The notes under the pieces are model-generated. The model saw only the letters and a list, made by a program, of their open reading frames with translations, was not told the origin of the DNA and did not search any database. 64,000 nucleotides of DNA from Toxotes chatareus (lineage: Eukaryota; Chordata; Actinopteri; Toxotidae). Position numbers and translations under genes: made by a program. Every line of letters begins with the position of its first letter. The first letter of the stretch is position 1. The DNA lies in the NCBI GenBank assembly GCA_016801885.1, contig CM028882.1:23205047-23269046 (forward strand). Reading direction: 5' to 3'. Below, piece after piece: positions 13,742-27,700 of the stretch.

Positions 13742-15583
13742 AGGAGTATTTGACAGATACAAACAACCCACAATAAATCCCGGTTCTTATAGCTTGGAAA
13801 GTTTCGGACAGAAATTGCAGAGCCGGATCAAGGGAATGTGCATCCCTGATAGCGAAATCGATTTCATTTAGAACTCATCAACTGCGGCTCTCAGAGTGAC
13901 AGCAAATAATAAGGAAGCAGAGAGGAGGCCAGCAAAAGGAGCTTTGGGCCACTTTCCATTGCTGTTTTATTTTCAGGGACACAGAGCGGAGCGTCCAACG
14001 GTGCAAATGTTTCAGCGCGTTGTTTTCCTGTGTTGAGTAAATTGTATATATTGCTCCGATCTTCGTAGGAAGTGAGGCACTTGTATTACCACTGGCCGGA
14101 ACATCAATATCTTTTGTCACACTAAACGTGTGCAGCATCCAAAGACCTCTATGTTTAAATTAAGGTCAGATAAATTACCATTAGAGCAGGGAGGTTCAAT
14201 GGCAAACTGGTTTCTTACTGTACAGTGTCACATAATTATATATTTGTATGATGAGCTGGAAAAGTCTGCTGTTTAACTGTGAATCAACTGTGATTTTTGC
14301 AAAGTCTCAGAATAAGATGAGGTCAGATGATACAAAATGTGCTCCATCAGTTTCAAGCATTAGCTTTAATGATCAAGTTCAAGGATCAGCGTGATCAGAT
14401 AATCATAATTCTTGGTTTGTCATCTCAAAAACTTTCAAAAACAATTCAGCAAACAATATGGGCAGACTTCAACAGCGCCGGGAGAACTTTAGACAAATCA
14501 CCAGGATATTCAAAGGTTCCTCTCCCATCAGCCTCCTTGATCAGACTAATTATCCTTCCGGTGGCTGTCTTTATCTCCCCTATCACCTTTCAAAGATTCG
14601 GTCATGTTGGAGCACCCAGTCTGCCGTTTTACATTATTAGTTTCCTGCCGGGGGCACTCCCTCTTATGCAGAGAAGCAGAGGAAAACGAAGGTGAGGAAG
14701 ATAGAAAGCGACGGCTCCTGCCTGCTCGTCGCAGGGGGAAGAGGAGGAGGAGGAACGTTGACGGCCTAATCTCTGGCTCTGATTATCTTCTCATTACAAT
14801 CAGACAGGAGCCACTCGAAGAAGAGGAGAATGTGCAATTATGCTCAAATCTCCCATGACTAAAACAGAGGATAATAAGGAGGGCTAGAACTGTGTGCTCA
14901 CATCTAATCATTCAGTCTATTTAGTCATTCGTTCTGCTGCCGCATTTATGGATGGAGATTTTTGGGAGGTTCAGGTGGAAGCAGTTGAATTAGTAAACAC
15001 CTGACTTATTGTGGCATTTTTTTTTGAAAGCCAGAAATAATTTGCCTCAATTTTAAAATGTGTTTAAACAAGTGGCTGAGAATGTGGCTTCTATTTTTTT
15101 TTTGATTTTGCTTTAATGCCTGCGTGTGGATAACTAAAAAAAAAAAGTCATAAGCTCTGATTTATCAGAAATAGGGAAAAAAAAAAAAAAAAAAAAACTT
15201 TTCTTATGACCATGCATCTCCCGTGGCCGCGTCTGCCCAGCACGAGATAGAAAACACCATTTCCCAAAATGTCAGGGCAAGTGAAGCATGTAAATAATTA
15301 CATTTCAATTGACACCTCGATTTGAATGGTAAATGGCCAGCCTCCAATTTTCCCGGAGAATGGCCGGCAGGGAGAAATGGAGGGGAATAAAACACATGCC
15401 CAGTGGACCAGAGGGAATAAGGCTAACCAAGCATGTTAAACCCCCCCCCCTCCGTCTCTATTGTATGATGGAAGCGTTAACTGTGCGGACAACTAGAAAA
15501 ATCACTTGGAAAAGTTCTCATGAGAAGGCTCAAGAGCAAAAACTAAATCCTTTTGCTTTTTCTGCTTTTTGCTTTCTTCACAG

Positions 15584-15718
15584 CTCAGAAACAATGGCCT
15601 GCCAGCCGCTTAAGACCGATGAAAGGAAATTGGCGGACACCAGGGTGGACACCGCTGACAGAAATGGCTGCATCAAAGGAAAAGGACGCAAACATCACAG
15701 TCATCGCAGGGTCAGGAG
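15584..15718 (+). CDS. srrm4: srrm4 exon A (first recognisable coding exon)
   Basis: Acceptor after a long pyrimidine tract (ttcttcacag) and donor AG|GTGAGT. Enters and leaves in phase 2, 135 nt. The frame contains SETMACQPLKT, then RNGCIKGKGRKHHSHRRVR. An in-frame ATG at 15594 could serve as a start, but similarity to the basic region of human SRRM4 implies more protein upstream. It is assigned here because its phase and basic composition join exactly to exon B. This is the least certain of the srrm4 exons. Confidence 0.6.
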
Positions 15719-18700
15719 GTGAGTTAGTCTTTGTGCTTTCGCAAATACCAAGCAGCAGCACTTGAAAACCATCCAAAAGGTTTTCCGAGCAAAAAGAACA
15801 AATGCTTGTGAAGAAAAGCCAAAAAAATCGATATTCTTTAAAGTCACAGGTTTGTAGATCAGAGTGAAACATTTCTGATGATGAATGGTTTTTTATTTTT
15901 GGAGGTGTTTTTGTAGATTACAGTGCTGATGATAAAGTCTTTTAACAGTACACCAAGACTCCTTCATGGCTTGACTCTCGGTGAGAAAACAGAGCTAATC
16001 TCTATATTCTGTTATGGGGAATGTAAACAGTCTTATCAGGTCGGGCCCATTGGAGAAATACAAAGATGTTGTGAGGAATTCTGCACTGTGTCATTCAGAT
16101 CTTCCCTTTCACCAACACCTTGAACCAGAAGTCTCCTTCTCACACTGAGAATACTTCTCAGTCTTCTTATTCTGAGGTGGGAAAGAGAATCTGATTTTTT
16201 TTTTTTTTTTTTTTTTTTAGAAATTCTTAATTAACATGACACCTTCAAAGCCTTTGCGGTTACACAGCGGGGAAGCAGCCAGTGATATGTAAAACACGAC
16301 TGAAGCCGCATTTGAAGTGTTAGAGAGGATCATAAACATGAATCACTTCTTTTTGGATGAACTTTACCCGGCGGCAGCTTCTCTTTGGTTTTGAATTTAG
16401 CAACGAGCACTGAGAACACACGGGCATGCAGGCTTCTGATAATCATTTTTCTGGTTTGTACGTGCAAGAAAAGACATCAGATAGAAAAAAAAAAGCACAG
16501 CGAGAAAGATTTATAGTGTTTGTTATCCTTGAAACTGACAGGTTTCTTTTTGTGAGTTGAATCTACACAAGAGGACTTATCTGTTCAGCGAGACATACAA
16601 AGTTTTTTGAAACTTATGTACTGAGGAATCACAGAAGATGTCGTCAAGCGGACACAGCGCATTCATGTTTACCCACTTTCATTCCAAGGGAAGCATACAG
16701 AAATGGGGCAACATGCCTGTTTATGAAAGCAGTTACTAGTTTAGTTATCACCATGCTCATTAAATATGCTGCCTTTCCTACTTTATGTTGCAGCTCTGCT
16801 TCTTTTCTTAGAAACCACACATTTATTCAATCACAGCACTTCTCTGATTTAGACTAAGACAGGCACGGTTTTACAGACAAATCATACAAAATGCACCTTT
16901 AATACTGAGGCTTCACTCAGATTGAAAACAATGAAAAAAAAAATGCAAGGGGCTGCGCTAGCGTGGGATTGTTGTTCTCGGATGATGAAATACAATCCAG
17001 GAAATCCAGTTTGAATCCATGAGGGTTTGAAGGTTTATCAGACACCAGAACACTGCACATCAGTGTGTAATTCTACAAAACAGTACAGTTTACAGCTGTA
17101 CCGTCATGTCGTTCATGCTGCAAAGTAATCTACCAGGAATGTGCCCTTGAATGAGTGCGACTAACCAGATGATGTTTCATTAATAATTAAGTCAGGTGGA
17201 ATTTTATCTCCAGATGATTCTTTGTTTTTTCTACTGGAGCTCTCTGCTCCAGGACCCATGACGTGCCAGTGCTGTGGTATCACTGAGCTTGATGAGAAGC
17301 AGAGGTGCATGAAAAAAAGAACTTGTTTCTGTTTGTTCATTTACATTTAGGAAAAGTGGCTAATGAGGTAGATTCATTTCCAAATTCTTTGTATCAGTTA
17401 CAAAGCGCTTCAAGTTGCTGCCTGAGAGGAATCTTCCCTGGATTGTTATCTTGCTAATTGGCCAGCATCAGCCCAATTTAGCAGAGCAACCAATGTTAAT
17501 TATAACATGAAACCACAAGACACCAACACTGGCTTCCCTCTAGGAAAAGTATGTTAGCCACAATGAGCGACTTTTAGAAAGTAGGTGTCAACAAACCTGT
17601 TTAATTACCTGAAAATCCTGCCTGACAACATGAGAGATCCACCTGATCATGACTGTACTAAACACAAAGCAGTGGATGCAAACACAAACCAGGACACCAT
17701 GCAAGTGATGTATTTTTTTATATGATGACATATCTAGGTATTTATGGTGTTCGCGCATGATTGCGGCAGGGAAGAAAGGGAGCACGCTCTTCAGGAAAAT
17801 AGGCTGCGTTCAGCATTGAGCATAGTCTCATCAGATGTCCCCAAATCCCTTTTTCAAACACCATTGTTCCGCACAATCACCGCTTCCAGTGTAGCTGGCA
17901 ATTGACTGCTCTCTCATTCTCCCTTTCATTCTCTCCACCTCATCGAAAGAAACAGTTTCTGCTTGCAAGAAAAAATGCAAATGCTTGCCTTGTGCTCTTT
18001 TTCTACAAGGCCAGACTGGTAGAGGTGTTAATGAGTGACAAAGCGTTCTCATTACCAGGAGAGGGTACTTGGGCTTGGTCTGTCTAATCAGCCCTAATGC
18101 ATTTCAGTTCCTAATGCTCCCAAACTGCCGACTACACCAAGCAAGGCCATTAATTATAGCAAGACAGTCTTTCTGCATCCAAAGAAACAGGCACGTAGTC
18201 TCCAGAGCTCTGTGCTCGCATATATCAAGGAGCTGCTCAGTTTGTCACTGTCTGGATCAGTTCTGATCACGCTCACCTGTGTGCATGACCCGCTGCTTGT
18301 GTTACATGGAGGTACATTTCCTAGAATTTGACGTATAAATGGCAGCGGTATAAACAATTACCCTGCAGAATGCATGAAAGTGCTTAAAAGTGTGTCTTAT
18401 TATACATCTGCTGTTTGCAGGCATTTTGATGAATTCTGCCCAGAGCTCAGCCAAGCCTAATTCTGTGCTATGAAAAAAATTATCTGGATATTGATGATGT
18501 TATTCAGAAAATGAGTTCGTCTTTAATGCTTTGTTCTATTCTCAGTGAAACTACGAAGCGTACAAAATCTGTTATCTCTCATAGTATATTCCGGTTTTGG
18601 ATTTTTGTATTATTCCAAATTTCTGATCACAGTCTTATCTCTGCGGAGGCTGCTGATTTACCCAATTTTGCCATTAATACGGAGAAAATTTAATTTTAAA

Positions 18701-21700
18701 GGACGACATTTCACATCTCATTGATGCAGACAGATTCATAGTGGCAGGTTCTCTCGTGCCTCTCATGAGCTTGTGGGTGTGACTGCATAAAGTGCATAAT
18801 TCAGTTTCCATGCATTGTTTTTCTCATCCAAGTCCCAGTAATTGGTTAAAGCTGTATTGTAAAGAATCGGGAACTCGTTGGTTACAACACATCGCTTTTC
18901 TTGTGATTAGTTTGAAGTTCTTGTTTTGGAGGTGTAGCAGAAATTTTATGTGCTTTTGTTTCATGAGGAATTAAAAAAAAAAAAAAAAAAAAAAAAAGCA
19001 CAACTGGTTGTTGTTCTTACACACTGGAGAACATTTCTTTCTGAAATTCTTCACGTCTTTGAGTCACAGTGGGCAGCACCAGAATTTAGAGATTTAAGTT
19101 ACAGTGGAAGGCATCTCCATAAGTTCTTTACCTCAAATTCATAAGTCTAGTCTTGATCTTGTAAAACAGCAATTTTACCTGTTGGAGAAACGACTGAGCC
19201 AATCAGAGACTTTGCACATGCAGGACTAAGGTTGAGAAGATCAAATGGACTGAATTAAGGTTATCAGTTAATCTGAAGATTACACTGAATTCTTTGGCCT
19301 AAAAGATGACAGGACATTGCTTGAAAAAGATGACCAAAACAATTAATAAATTATCAAGTTAGTCGCTGATTAATTTTCTGTCAATCGACTAATAATTTCA
19401 TGTCTATGCTGAACAGAAAAAAAGCTCCTAAATCAGAACAACACTAATCACTGAAGTAATTTCTCTTTCAATAAGAAACCTGCCAGAAATCAGTGTTGTT
19501 TGTGATTTTTTTTTCCACTGGATGAAGTTTAATAAAAAAGATTCAAAGCTCAGTTCTTTCTCTTCATCGTCCTGATGAAGGATCAGGTTAAAATAATAAG
19601 AGGTTTGTTTTGACTTCAGATTAGAGCAAATAGTGGCAATCAAACAGTACAAAGGACATGTTACTTTCATGGCTGTGATAAACTCTCAGATAGCTGCCTG
19701 TAGCGTGGACTCATACATCATTCACGTCATCAGCTCTTTGATTCAGTGTGTCCGCACTTACCCATATACTTCTCTGTCTGTATGCGAGTACATGGGCTTG
19801 TTGGCATAAGAACAAAGTGCCTCATGTCTCCATGCCAGCTCACTCTGCCCTGCCATTAATAATGTGAGCACTCCATCGCTCCTACATGATATTCACATCA
19901 ACTCTCATTCAACCTGCACAGCCTTTCCAGTTTTCCCAATAAAGCTTATTTTACACCTCTTCATTAAAGCCAAGGTGAGGAGGCTCGAGTGATTTGCAGT
20001 CAAGCACATCTCCTTGCGCAACTCTTCTTTACTCTGCATCACCCTACATGCTCGCTTGCTCCTTCCTGCCTTTGCTTCTTATGAATTCCAGTCAGCCTGT
20101 TCTTGAAAGGCCCATTCGATGAGCCTTAATTTCCTTTTTCACATCAGACATTTTCAAAGAGCAATGAAGTGGACCTCTGGACAGCAATCAAGCCGGTCAA
20201 CAGATGGAATCTGACATGTCTTTTCTCTATACTGATAAATTCACACTTTCAGGGAAGAATGGGTAGAAGACAAGAATATCTCAGGCTAGCATGAGTGTGT
20301 GAATATGTGTGCAGGCGCGCAGTGTCCCGGTGCTATAATCTATTTTAGAGCTAAGAGAACCCAAGTAAAACATGTTTTTTTACAGCAGCTCTTCGAACTA
20401 CGTCCTGCAAAGCGATCAAACAGTTGAATCAACACCTGTCAACAAAAGTGGAACAATTTAAGGCAGGATTTATTACAGGGCTATTGTATTAAGAGTCTGA
20501 TACAACAGTCCTGTAATAAAATATCATAAATCCAAAATCTAATAATTAGACTGTATTAGCTAGGCGTGCCTAATAAACTGGCTATGGAGTGTTTATTTCA
20601 AACCTATTTAACGTTAAAGGGATGCTCCATCAATTTTTTTCACATCAAAGTCAATTTACTAGTCATAAGGAGTACTGCTCAGCGTACAAAGCTTCCTGTT
20701 AATGCCCTCTTTGGCTCAGAAGGAGCTTTGTCAAGTCTAATAAAATTCCTTAAGTGACATTATTGATTGATAATTGATTGATTAATCTTGACTCGGGCTC
20801 GGAGACCACAGTTTTCTTTAACAGAAAGCCTGCATTAGAAACTGGAAGCATGGAGCTTGAAAGACATTTCCCAGAAAGAATTTCAGTATGGGAAGCAAAG
20901 GATTCAGTGTTTTCTGTGATCGACTTTATGAGCATAATAAAGTGAGAACTAATCGACGGTGCCGGGAATGTTTTGCTTCTTTCACAAACATTTAAGAAAA
21001 AGTGTCTCTTTCAAGCCCCCTAAATGAGAGAAATCGCTGGAGCGCTCTTTTAGGATTAAAAACTCTCTTCTTACTTCTTAAGCACTTTTCTTAACATACC
21101 TAGTCAGTCAAACAAAATTAACACGATGAACCAAATTTACACATTTATATAGGCAGTCAGCTGCTCACAGGCACTGCTGCTGAAGGATGAGGATTCTGAG
21201 GCTAAATGGAGAGGACTCTCAATCCAACAGTAACTCCTGTGAAGTTAGCTAAGGGAATATCTGGCAGCGGATGGGATGCGGCACACATCTCCCTCTCCGT
21301 GTAAAGCTATGTTGTCACCAGTCTTGACTCGAGTGAGGCTCCCTGGCATGCGATCTGTTTTGTGCTTCATAGCAGTCTGGATAGGATTTCATCATTCTGT
21401 TGTGATGGGATCATCTCATAAGGGACATTTGGCTTACAGATAATCTTGCTTATGATTGTTGTGAGGGGGAATCAGGATGCATTTATGTGCAGTTATATGA
21501 TTCCAGTGATGAGTCATGTGGATTATTTTCTCCCCACCCATTCTGTTAGGGTTATTTTGCTTGCAGAGAGTTCAGGGAAAACATTACAGCAAACCCCAGT
21601 ACAATATATTTTTGATAATGCTTTGTGGCTTTCTGAAAAAGGAATATCTCCAGCCTAAATAAGTCCCATTTTGAACTTGCAAACATGCTAAACTTTTGGA

Positions 21701-24700
21701 TCCAAGTCCACTGGTATTAGATGTAGATTTTAAGACCCTGCAGATTTTTGTAGAGGGAGTTTCACACTTGCATGGAGAAAAAAAAAACATAAGCAAAACG
21801 TCTCTATCAGATGAATAAAAGGAGGCAGAGAAAGCGTTCGGTTCTCACACTGCAGAATCATGTACTAATGCAGCTATTAATACAACCTGTGGGAGTTTTT
21901 TGGACTGCATGATGGGTGTGCTCATTCACCAGTTAGTACTTCAAGACTGTTAACATGAGCAATTTATGTCCTGTGTTAGAGGGTCAGTTCACCCAAACAG
22001 CCGAGGAGAAAGCATGTTTTCTCACTTGAATGGAATTTCATAAGTTGTGCTCATTACACTGAACAATGCTTTTTTTATGAATCATTTTTATAAGGCCTCG
22101 TTTTTCAGCAGAAACTGGTTAAATTTTTTTTTTTTTTAGCCATTAGCCATTTTTGCACACCACCACTGAAACTCCACCCTATCACCAGACTAGCACATCA
22201 AAGCTGGATGATTTTCATTCAGTGACCACATTTTTTTTGTTGTTGTTATTTTTCTGTTTTGTTTTTTTATATCCAGTGCTAATCGTTCAATTCTCTGCTT
22301 TCTGCCATATCTGTGCATGGCAGATCATGGTTATGGCAAATAAACCATGATTGAGGTATGGTTAATGTCACTGTAACTGATGTTTTTATAACAACAATTA
22401 TATCACATGACAGTGTGAAAACCATGTGACAATGTGAAAGGAGTTGCCCGTAGAGATGATCCAACACTGATGTGGAGCTTTATAGCCCGAATTTCAGCTC
22501 ATTGTTTAGTTGTGTTGCTGCAACTTACTGCAACTCCTTTAATTTGCTCTCACTGCTCTTGTTGTGTTGGTTTCGATCACAACAAAAACTTAATAATAAA
22601 AATCTGAAGTCCGGACACTGGGATTCAGAAAATGTAAACCATACTCCAAAACTTTGCTCCTCACCCTGCTGAATTCTTGCAGCTGAGATTTCTCATCTCA
22701 TATGCCCCTCACTAGAATTAATATAGAAGTGTCCCCTGTGCTCTGTCTCTGCTTGTAGCCCCTCCTTTGATGAGGAAGTCTCTCCTCGGCCCAAGGGGAA
22801 GAAGAAGAAGAGAAAGTCTGATCGGAAGAGGAAAAGGAAAAGGTCAGTTCCCAAAATGAGATGACTCTGCAGTGAGGTGTATTGTTGGGTGCCTTTGTCA
22901 TGTTCCCTGAAATAAATAAACTGAGAGGAGTACGGGAGAATTCTTGGCGCTCTGTAGAGTTAATGTTTATTCCTGCTTTAGGTCTCCTTCCCACAGCCTG
23001 TCGCCACTGAGGAAGAAGAAAAAGAAGAAGAAGAAGAGCTCCAAGAAAAGCAAGCGGCATAGGTAGTTCTTGCATACTATAACAACATTCCAAAATGGCA
23101 TGACATTTATTTTTATGTGACCTAAATCTTTTTTTTTTTCACTATTCCAGGTATACCTCCAAGAAGTCCAAACACAGGTATGTATATGATTATTGAAAGA
23201 CTTTGTGCTTGTCTTGTGGATTCGGCTCTTTTGATGTTTTATTGAAGGAGTAAACTTAAACTGCGAACAGTTCTCACCTGGATACTTTTCTGTCTTAAAT
23301 GTGGTGTAACATTTAGCCCCTGCTTCCAGTAAGATTTCTGGATCAGGCTTTGTCAGTGTTAATGCTCCTCACTCATGATTCTATTCTCTTTCATCTCACC
23401 AGCTCTTCCAGTTTAAAACACAAGAGGAAGGATGATCGGAAGCCCAAGAAAAGGTCAGTCTGTGACTGTTGCATCAGAATCATGTACTCTCCAAATCCTA
23501 CACCTTTTCTGACCCCCCGACCTTTCTACGTCCTCCTCCTCTTCCCTCATGGTAAGCCCATCCACCCTTTTCAGAACACCCACTGCTGAGGAAGAAAGAG
23601 AGAGGATCCTCCAAAATGCTCTTGTGTAAGGAGCACGATGGGTGAATTCAGAAACGTGCAGCTTTTATTTTTTTCAGTGTGTGAAGTGGTGGGAAAAAAA
23701 ACCTTTTCAAAGAGGAAAACAGACTGAAAGCTTGAGCCAAAAAAAGGGGTGAAAGAGGGTAAGAGAAACCAATTTCATGCTGTGATCTTGCAACATTTTA
23801 TAATTTGACTTTGGATGAGTGGGTCGTTGTTTGTAAGCACAGAGCCAAGTTCAGTCACTGCTTACAGAAACCGCTGCTTTCCAGCTTACTACAACTCTCT
23901 CCTCTCTCTTCTTTTGTTCCCTCCATGCCTTTGCTGTTGCTTTATACTCTCACCCTCCCTGATGTGCGCTCCTTTTTTTCAAACACGGTTCGTATAAATA
24001 CAGGACCCCAGCACATAGTAAGAAGCTGACTGACAAAATAGGTTTTCAGGGCTTTTGGAGGTGAAAAGATGATGCTCTTGAAAAAAACTGATATGAATTA
24101 TACATCCTTAAAATAATAATAACATTTTATAAAAATCTTGGGCATATTAATTTCCGTCAATTGACTCATCACAGTATTCGTAGCTCCTTATCCACGTGTG
24201 TCTTTTCTCCTCTGCTCTCCTTGTCACCTCCTTCAGTTCCCGGACTCACTCACGACGGAGACGCCGCTATCGGAGGTCAGAGTCGGACAGTTCTTCCTGC
24301 CAGTCTTCCACAGAGGACAGGTAAGGGACTCATCCGCCCCCCCCCCCCATCACCCACCCCTACCCCTTCGGTTTATCTTATCAGCCCGAGGTGTCTGCTG
24401 AGTTCTTGGTCACACCACAGCGATGACTGATAAGGCAGAGGTGACTTCCTGATCTCAGGCACGACTGGGCCTTATCAGTGCTTCACAGGAAATGGCCCCA
24501 AATTCAGTCCACAGGTCGATGTACTCAATTATAATGACAAATTGAAAAATTTTGGATGTGTGATGATATGAAAGACAGTTTTTTATGGATTATACTGTAC
24601 AGAACTGATAGCATGATGGTCTCAAGTAGCTGGTAGAATAAGTGGATACTTCTACTGGTGATGATTAATGCTGGACTAATCATTGATCGCAAAGTATTGC

Positions 24701-27700
24701 ATTTAGAGTCAGAATTGCGTCCTCAGGAACAGCTCAATTAGTAAAGTTTGACACATGAGAACAGATAAAATTCACTTCAGGTTGAACTAAAACTGAGGTC
24801 CAATTTTCAAACTGAAATCGTGTAAAAAAAATTCTGAAATTGCTTTATTGAAATGCCATTTTTAGCTTTTTTTTTTAACTAATTACTGTGAGTTTGCCTG
24901 AGATATTAATCAGAGGAAATAATGATTAAAATCCATTTTTCCAGCTTGGCTTTGTACAGCTGAAATCCAGTCAGCGGATCTCTGCAGCTAGAATAACACT
25001 CAAGAAAGCATTCCTGAACAATTTTTCAGTGGCTATACAACAGAAAGTGATCAATTTTCCAAGGATGTCAAAACACCACAATGAAGAAGAAAATGTTGCT
25101 GATGTAAATTCAGATGCTTCACCGACATTAAATGAGCATAAGTGCCACTTTACTCTCAGGTGCAATAGAAAATAAGCTTTTATGTCATAATGTGGTGTTA
25201 TGAAAACTAAATTCAGCATTTTCTTACAGAAACCATCTGCAAAAATCTGTGGTACATCAGGCATTAGGAGACCTGGCAGCTGTAGGAGAGGAAACTGATG
25301 GAGTGCTCCACCACACGGACATGAAGTGGAGACCTGCAACCAAATCAGTGTGTAAAACGGCTCCAAAATATCGCTCCATCCTCTCAACCAGCACCGTAAG
25401 TACTCCTCAGGACTCTAACAATGCTGCCAGCGGCTCAGCTTGATTTCTCAGTTATGGCCATGTAAAATAGCTTATTGTCTGTCAGAATAAAATGCCCACA
25501 GTGTGGCGGTTGGGTTTGGAAAATCCTTCTCAGCAACAAAAAGAAAAAATATTTCAATTTCGCATCCTGGTGTTTTGATAAAAAAAATCTTGAATACGCA
25601 AACTCAAACTCAAATAGTCAAAGAAAATACAATATTTTTCAGAAAATTGTGTCTAAACCCACTGAGCTATTCTCCAAGGGATGAATGTTTACAAAGTCAA
25701 AAAAAACTCTACATGGCCTGACTCTGACCTCATTTAATGAATTCTTTGTTTTCCTGTAATTTTTTCAATTCTTATTTTTCTGTTTTTAAAACTAACAGCA
25801 CCCAGTACTTGGTAGAGAAGTCTTCCCATAATAATAACGATACCACTGTCATTCACTAAATTACAGCAGTATGAATACTGTCTTTTGAAAGCTTATTTTT
25901 CCTCCTCTTGAGAAATGAAATTTAAAATTCAAATGAAAAATGACACCAACAACAAAAATACGTTACTTTCAAGAGAATTTTTTTTATTTTTTGTTTTTTT
26001 GATGAATGAATGAATTATTTTAACAAACTCTGTGCTTCACAACCAAAGTCAAGATGAGGAAAATAAAACACTTGGGATGTACCAAAGCCTGTAGTTTAGT
26101 TTAAGACCATTCAGAATTGCCTATTTTTATCTGTGGTGTAAACTGTAATGCTGCACAGAAAGTGATGCAATTTTTGTTTTTACTTAAAAACAAATCCACG
26201 ATCTGCAAGCAGCAGGCAGTCAGCACTTTAGTGTAAGTCATCAAAAGCGTATCTGACTGCAGTTCTGTTGTCTTTTAGTTTAGGGACAGTTAGAGAAGGA
26301 ACATAAATCATCACTTTCTGCCACACTACAAAAATGGCAAACCGTTTCCTTTATTGGCAACCAACATTGGCACTGGGTACAAATCACATATTTGTCCAAT
26401 ATAAACATAATCCTTAGGCAGACTGTGTTGAACTAGGGGAAGAAAATCAACAATATCCACTTTGTATGAGTAATTAGTAGTTTTTACTTGTTTTAATTGC
26501 CCCTTTGGACCAAAACAACAGTAAAAAGGCAAATAGGAAGGTTGGATTCTTTATATTTACGTACACAGTCCGACCTAATGAAACCCTCGTGTTTAAAGCA
26601 GTGAATGAGACTCAGGCGCATCTTGTCCTTCTAGTGCACAAAGATTATATTTTTACCTTACCTTGTCTATGAGCTCTAAATACACAGAATAACATTTTTT
26701 CAGGACCCTGCTTGGGCATGATACAGAAACCGGAAAAAAACCATTTTCTTTTCAATCTGGCCCCTTCTCTGTCCCCTCCGGTCATTGCTTCTGTTTTATG
26801 TTATTCTTCTAGCAGACAGTTTCTATTGTTCAGATTGAAGAAGCTGAAACAAACATCTTTAAAGTGTGACTGACAATTTCTAGACGACGACGTTGAATTT
26901 TAAGAGTTATGCTGTTTATTACAGGTTGGTTTTCCGTTTTCTTTAAGTGATGTTCTCCTAAAAAGCTTTGTAAATGCAGCTCTGGCCTTAAACTCATTGT
27001 CTCATGCTTATTGGAGCATAAAAAGTATTTAATTCCTCTCCAGCAATCATTAAATTATGCTAACTGCCCAGACAGATGTTTTTAATTACACACCACAGGG
27101 TTTTAATTGAAATTCAATAAATTAATCCATATTTTGAATCATGCCAGGCATTCAATATCGCAAAGTCTTCCAGGAGGACTTCACTGTTGGTTACTGAGGG
27201 GTCAGCTTTACTTTATCAGAATTATTCAGTGGTGATTGCATTTCTTTATGGGTTCTGATTTGGTGAATAACAGCACATAATTTAAAAGTATTGCAGAATG
27301 ATCTTTGCTTAATATTTCTTTCCCCAAAAAAAGCAAACCATAAAGGGAAAGGTAGGTATGATTGGACAGAAAAACCCTCAAAACATGAATAATCAACAGA
27401 AATGTGGTTGATTATAAAATATGTCAATTTTTCTGTTAATATAAACGGTGAATTGGTGAATTTCTTTTGTGCTGGAAAGAAAGCGCACACAAAAATCATT
27501 TGCAGGGCAGAGATGAAATGTTTATTTGAAGGCAGCCTTGTCAAAATATCTCGAGGTAACAATGAAGAATGCCTCAATTTAAAAAATGTAAGTGAAATCT
27601 TTTACTCCTGAGTACACACAGATTGTGTGTAGATTCGACTGGTAAAGAGGATGGTAGAAGTACGAAGATTTTGTTTAATTTCCCTCAGGGTTGGTCTGTT

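Larger units (their letters stand above)
1..15583. other. Noncoding stretch, inferred 5' intron of srrm4
   Basis: I find no exon that I can assign to a known protein here. The first recognisable srrm4 exon downstream enters in mid-codon, and about 50 N-terminal residues of the family are unaccounted for, so the start of srrm4 must lie to the left and this stretch is read as its intron. It holds one tRNA-derived SINE (about 11.72 kb), an L2-like tail (about 12.85 kb), a GA microsatellite (13.7 kb), short TTTA and GAT repeats (2.34, 3.72 and 6.88 kb) and many AT-rich, TAAT-containing blocks that could be conserved noncoding elements. Open frames on both strands are short and lack family features or codon bias. 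Confidence 0.6.

Noticed and set aside
14662..14690. Short GT-AG interval in a purine-rich stretch (AGAAGCAGAGGAAAACGAAG)
   Set aside because: A 20-base exon with no phase or family support; the purine-rich frame around it gives basic peptides by composition alone.
16196..16220. Long T tract as a retroposon tail
   Set aside because: No adjoining retroposon body or target duplication; a homopolymer only. The same applies to the A runs at about 15178-15197 and 18973-18997.
22698..23093. 131-aa minus-strand frame opposite srrm4 exons B and C
   Set aside because: Shadow of purine-rich Lys/Arg codons on the plus strand.
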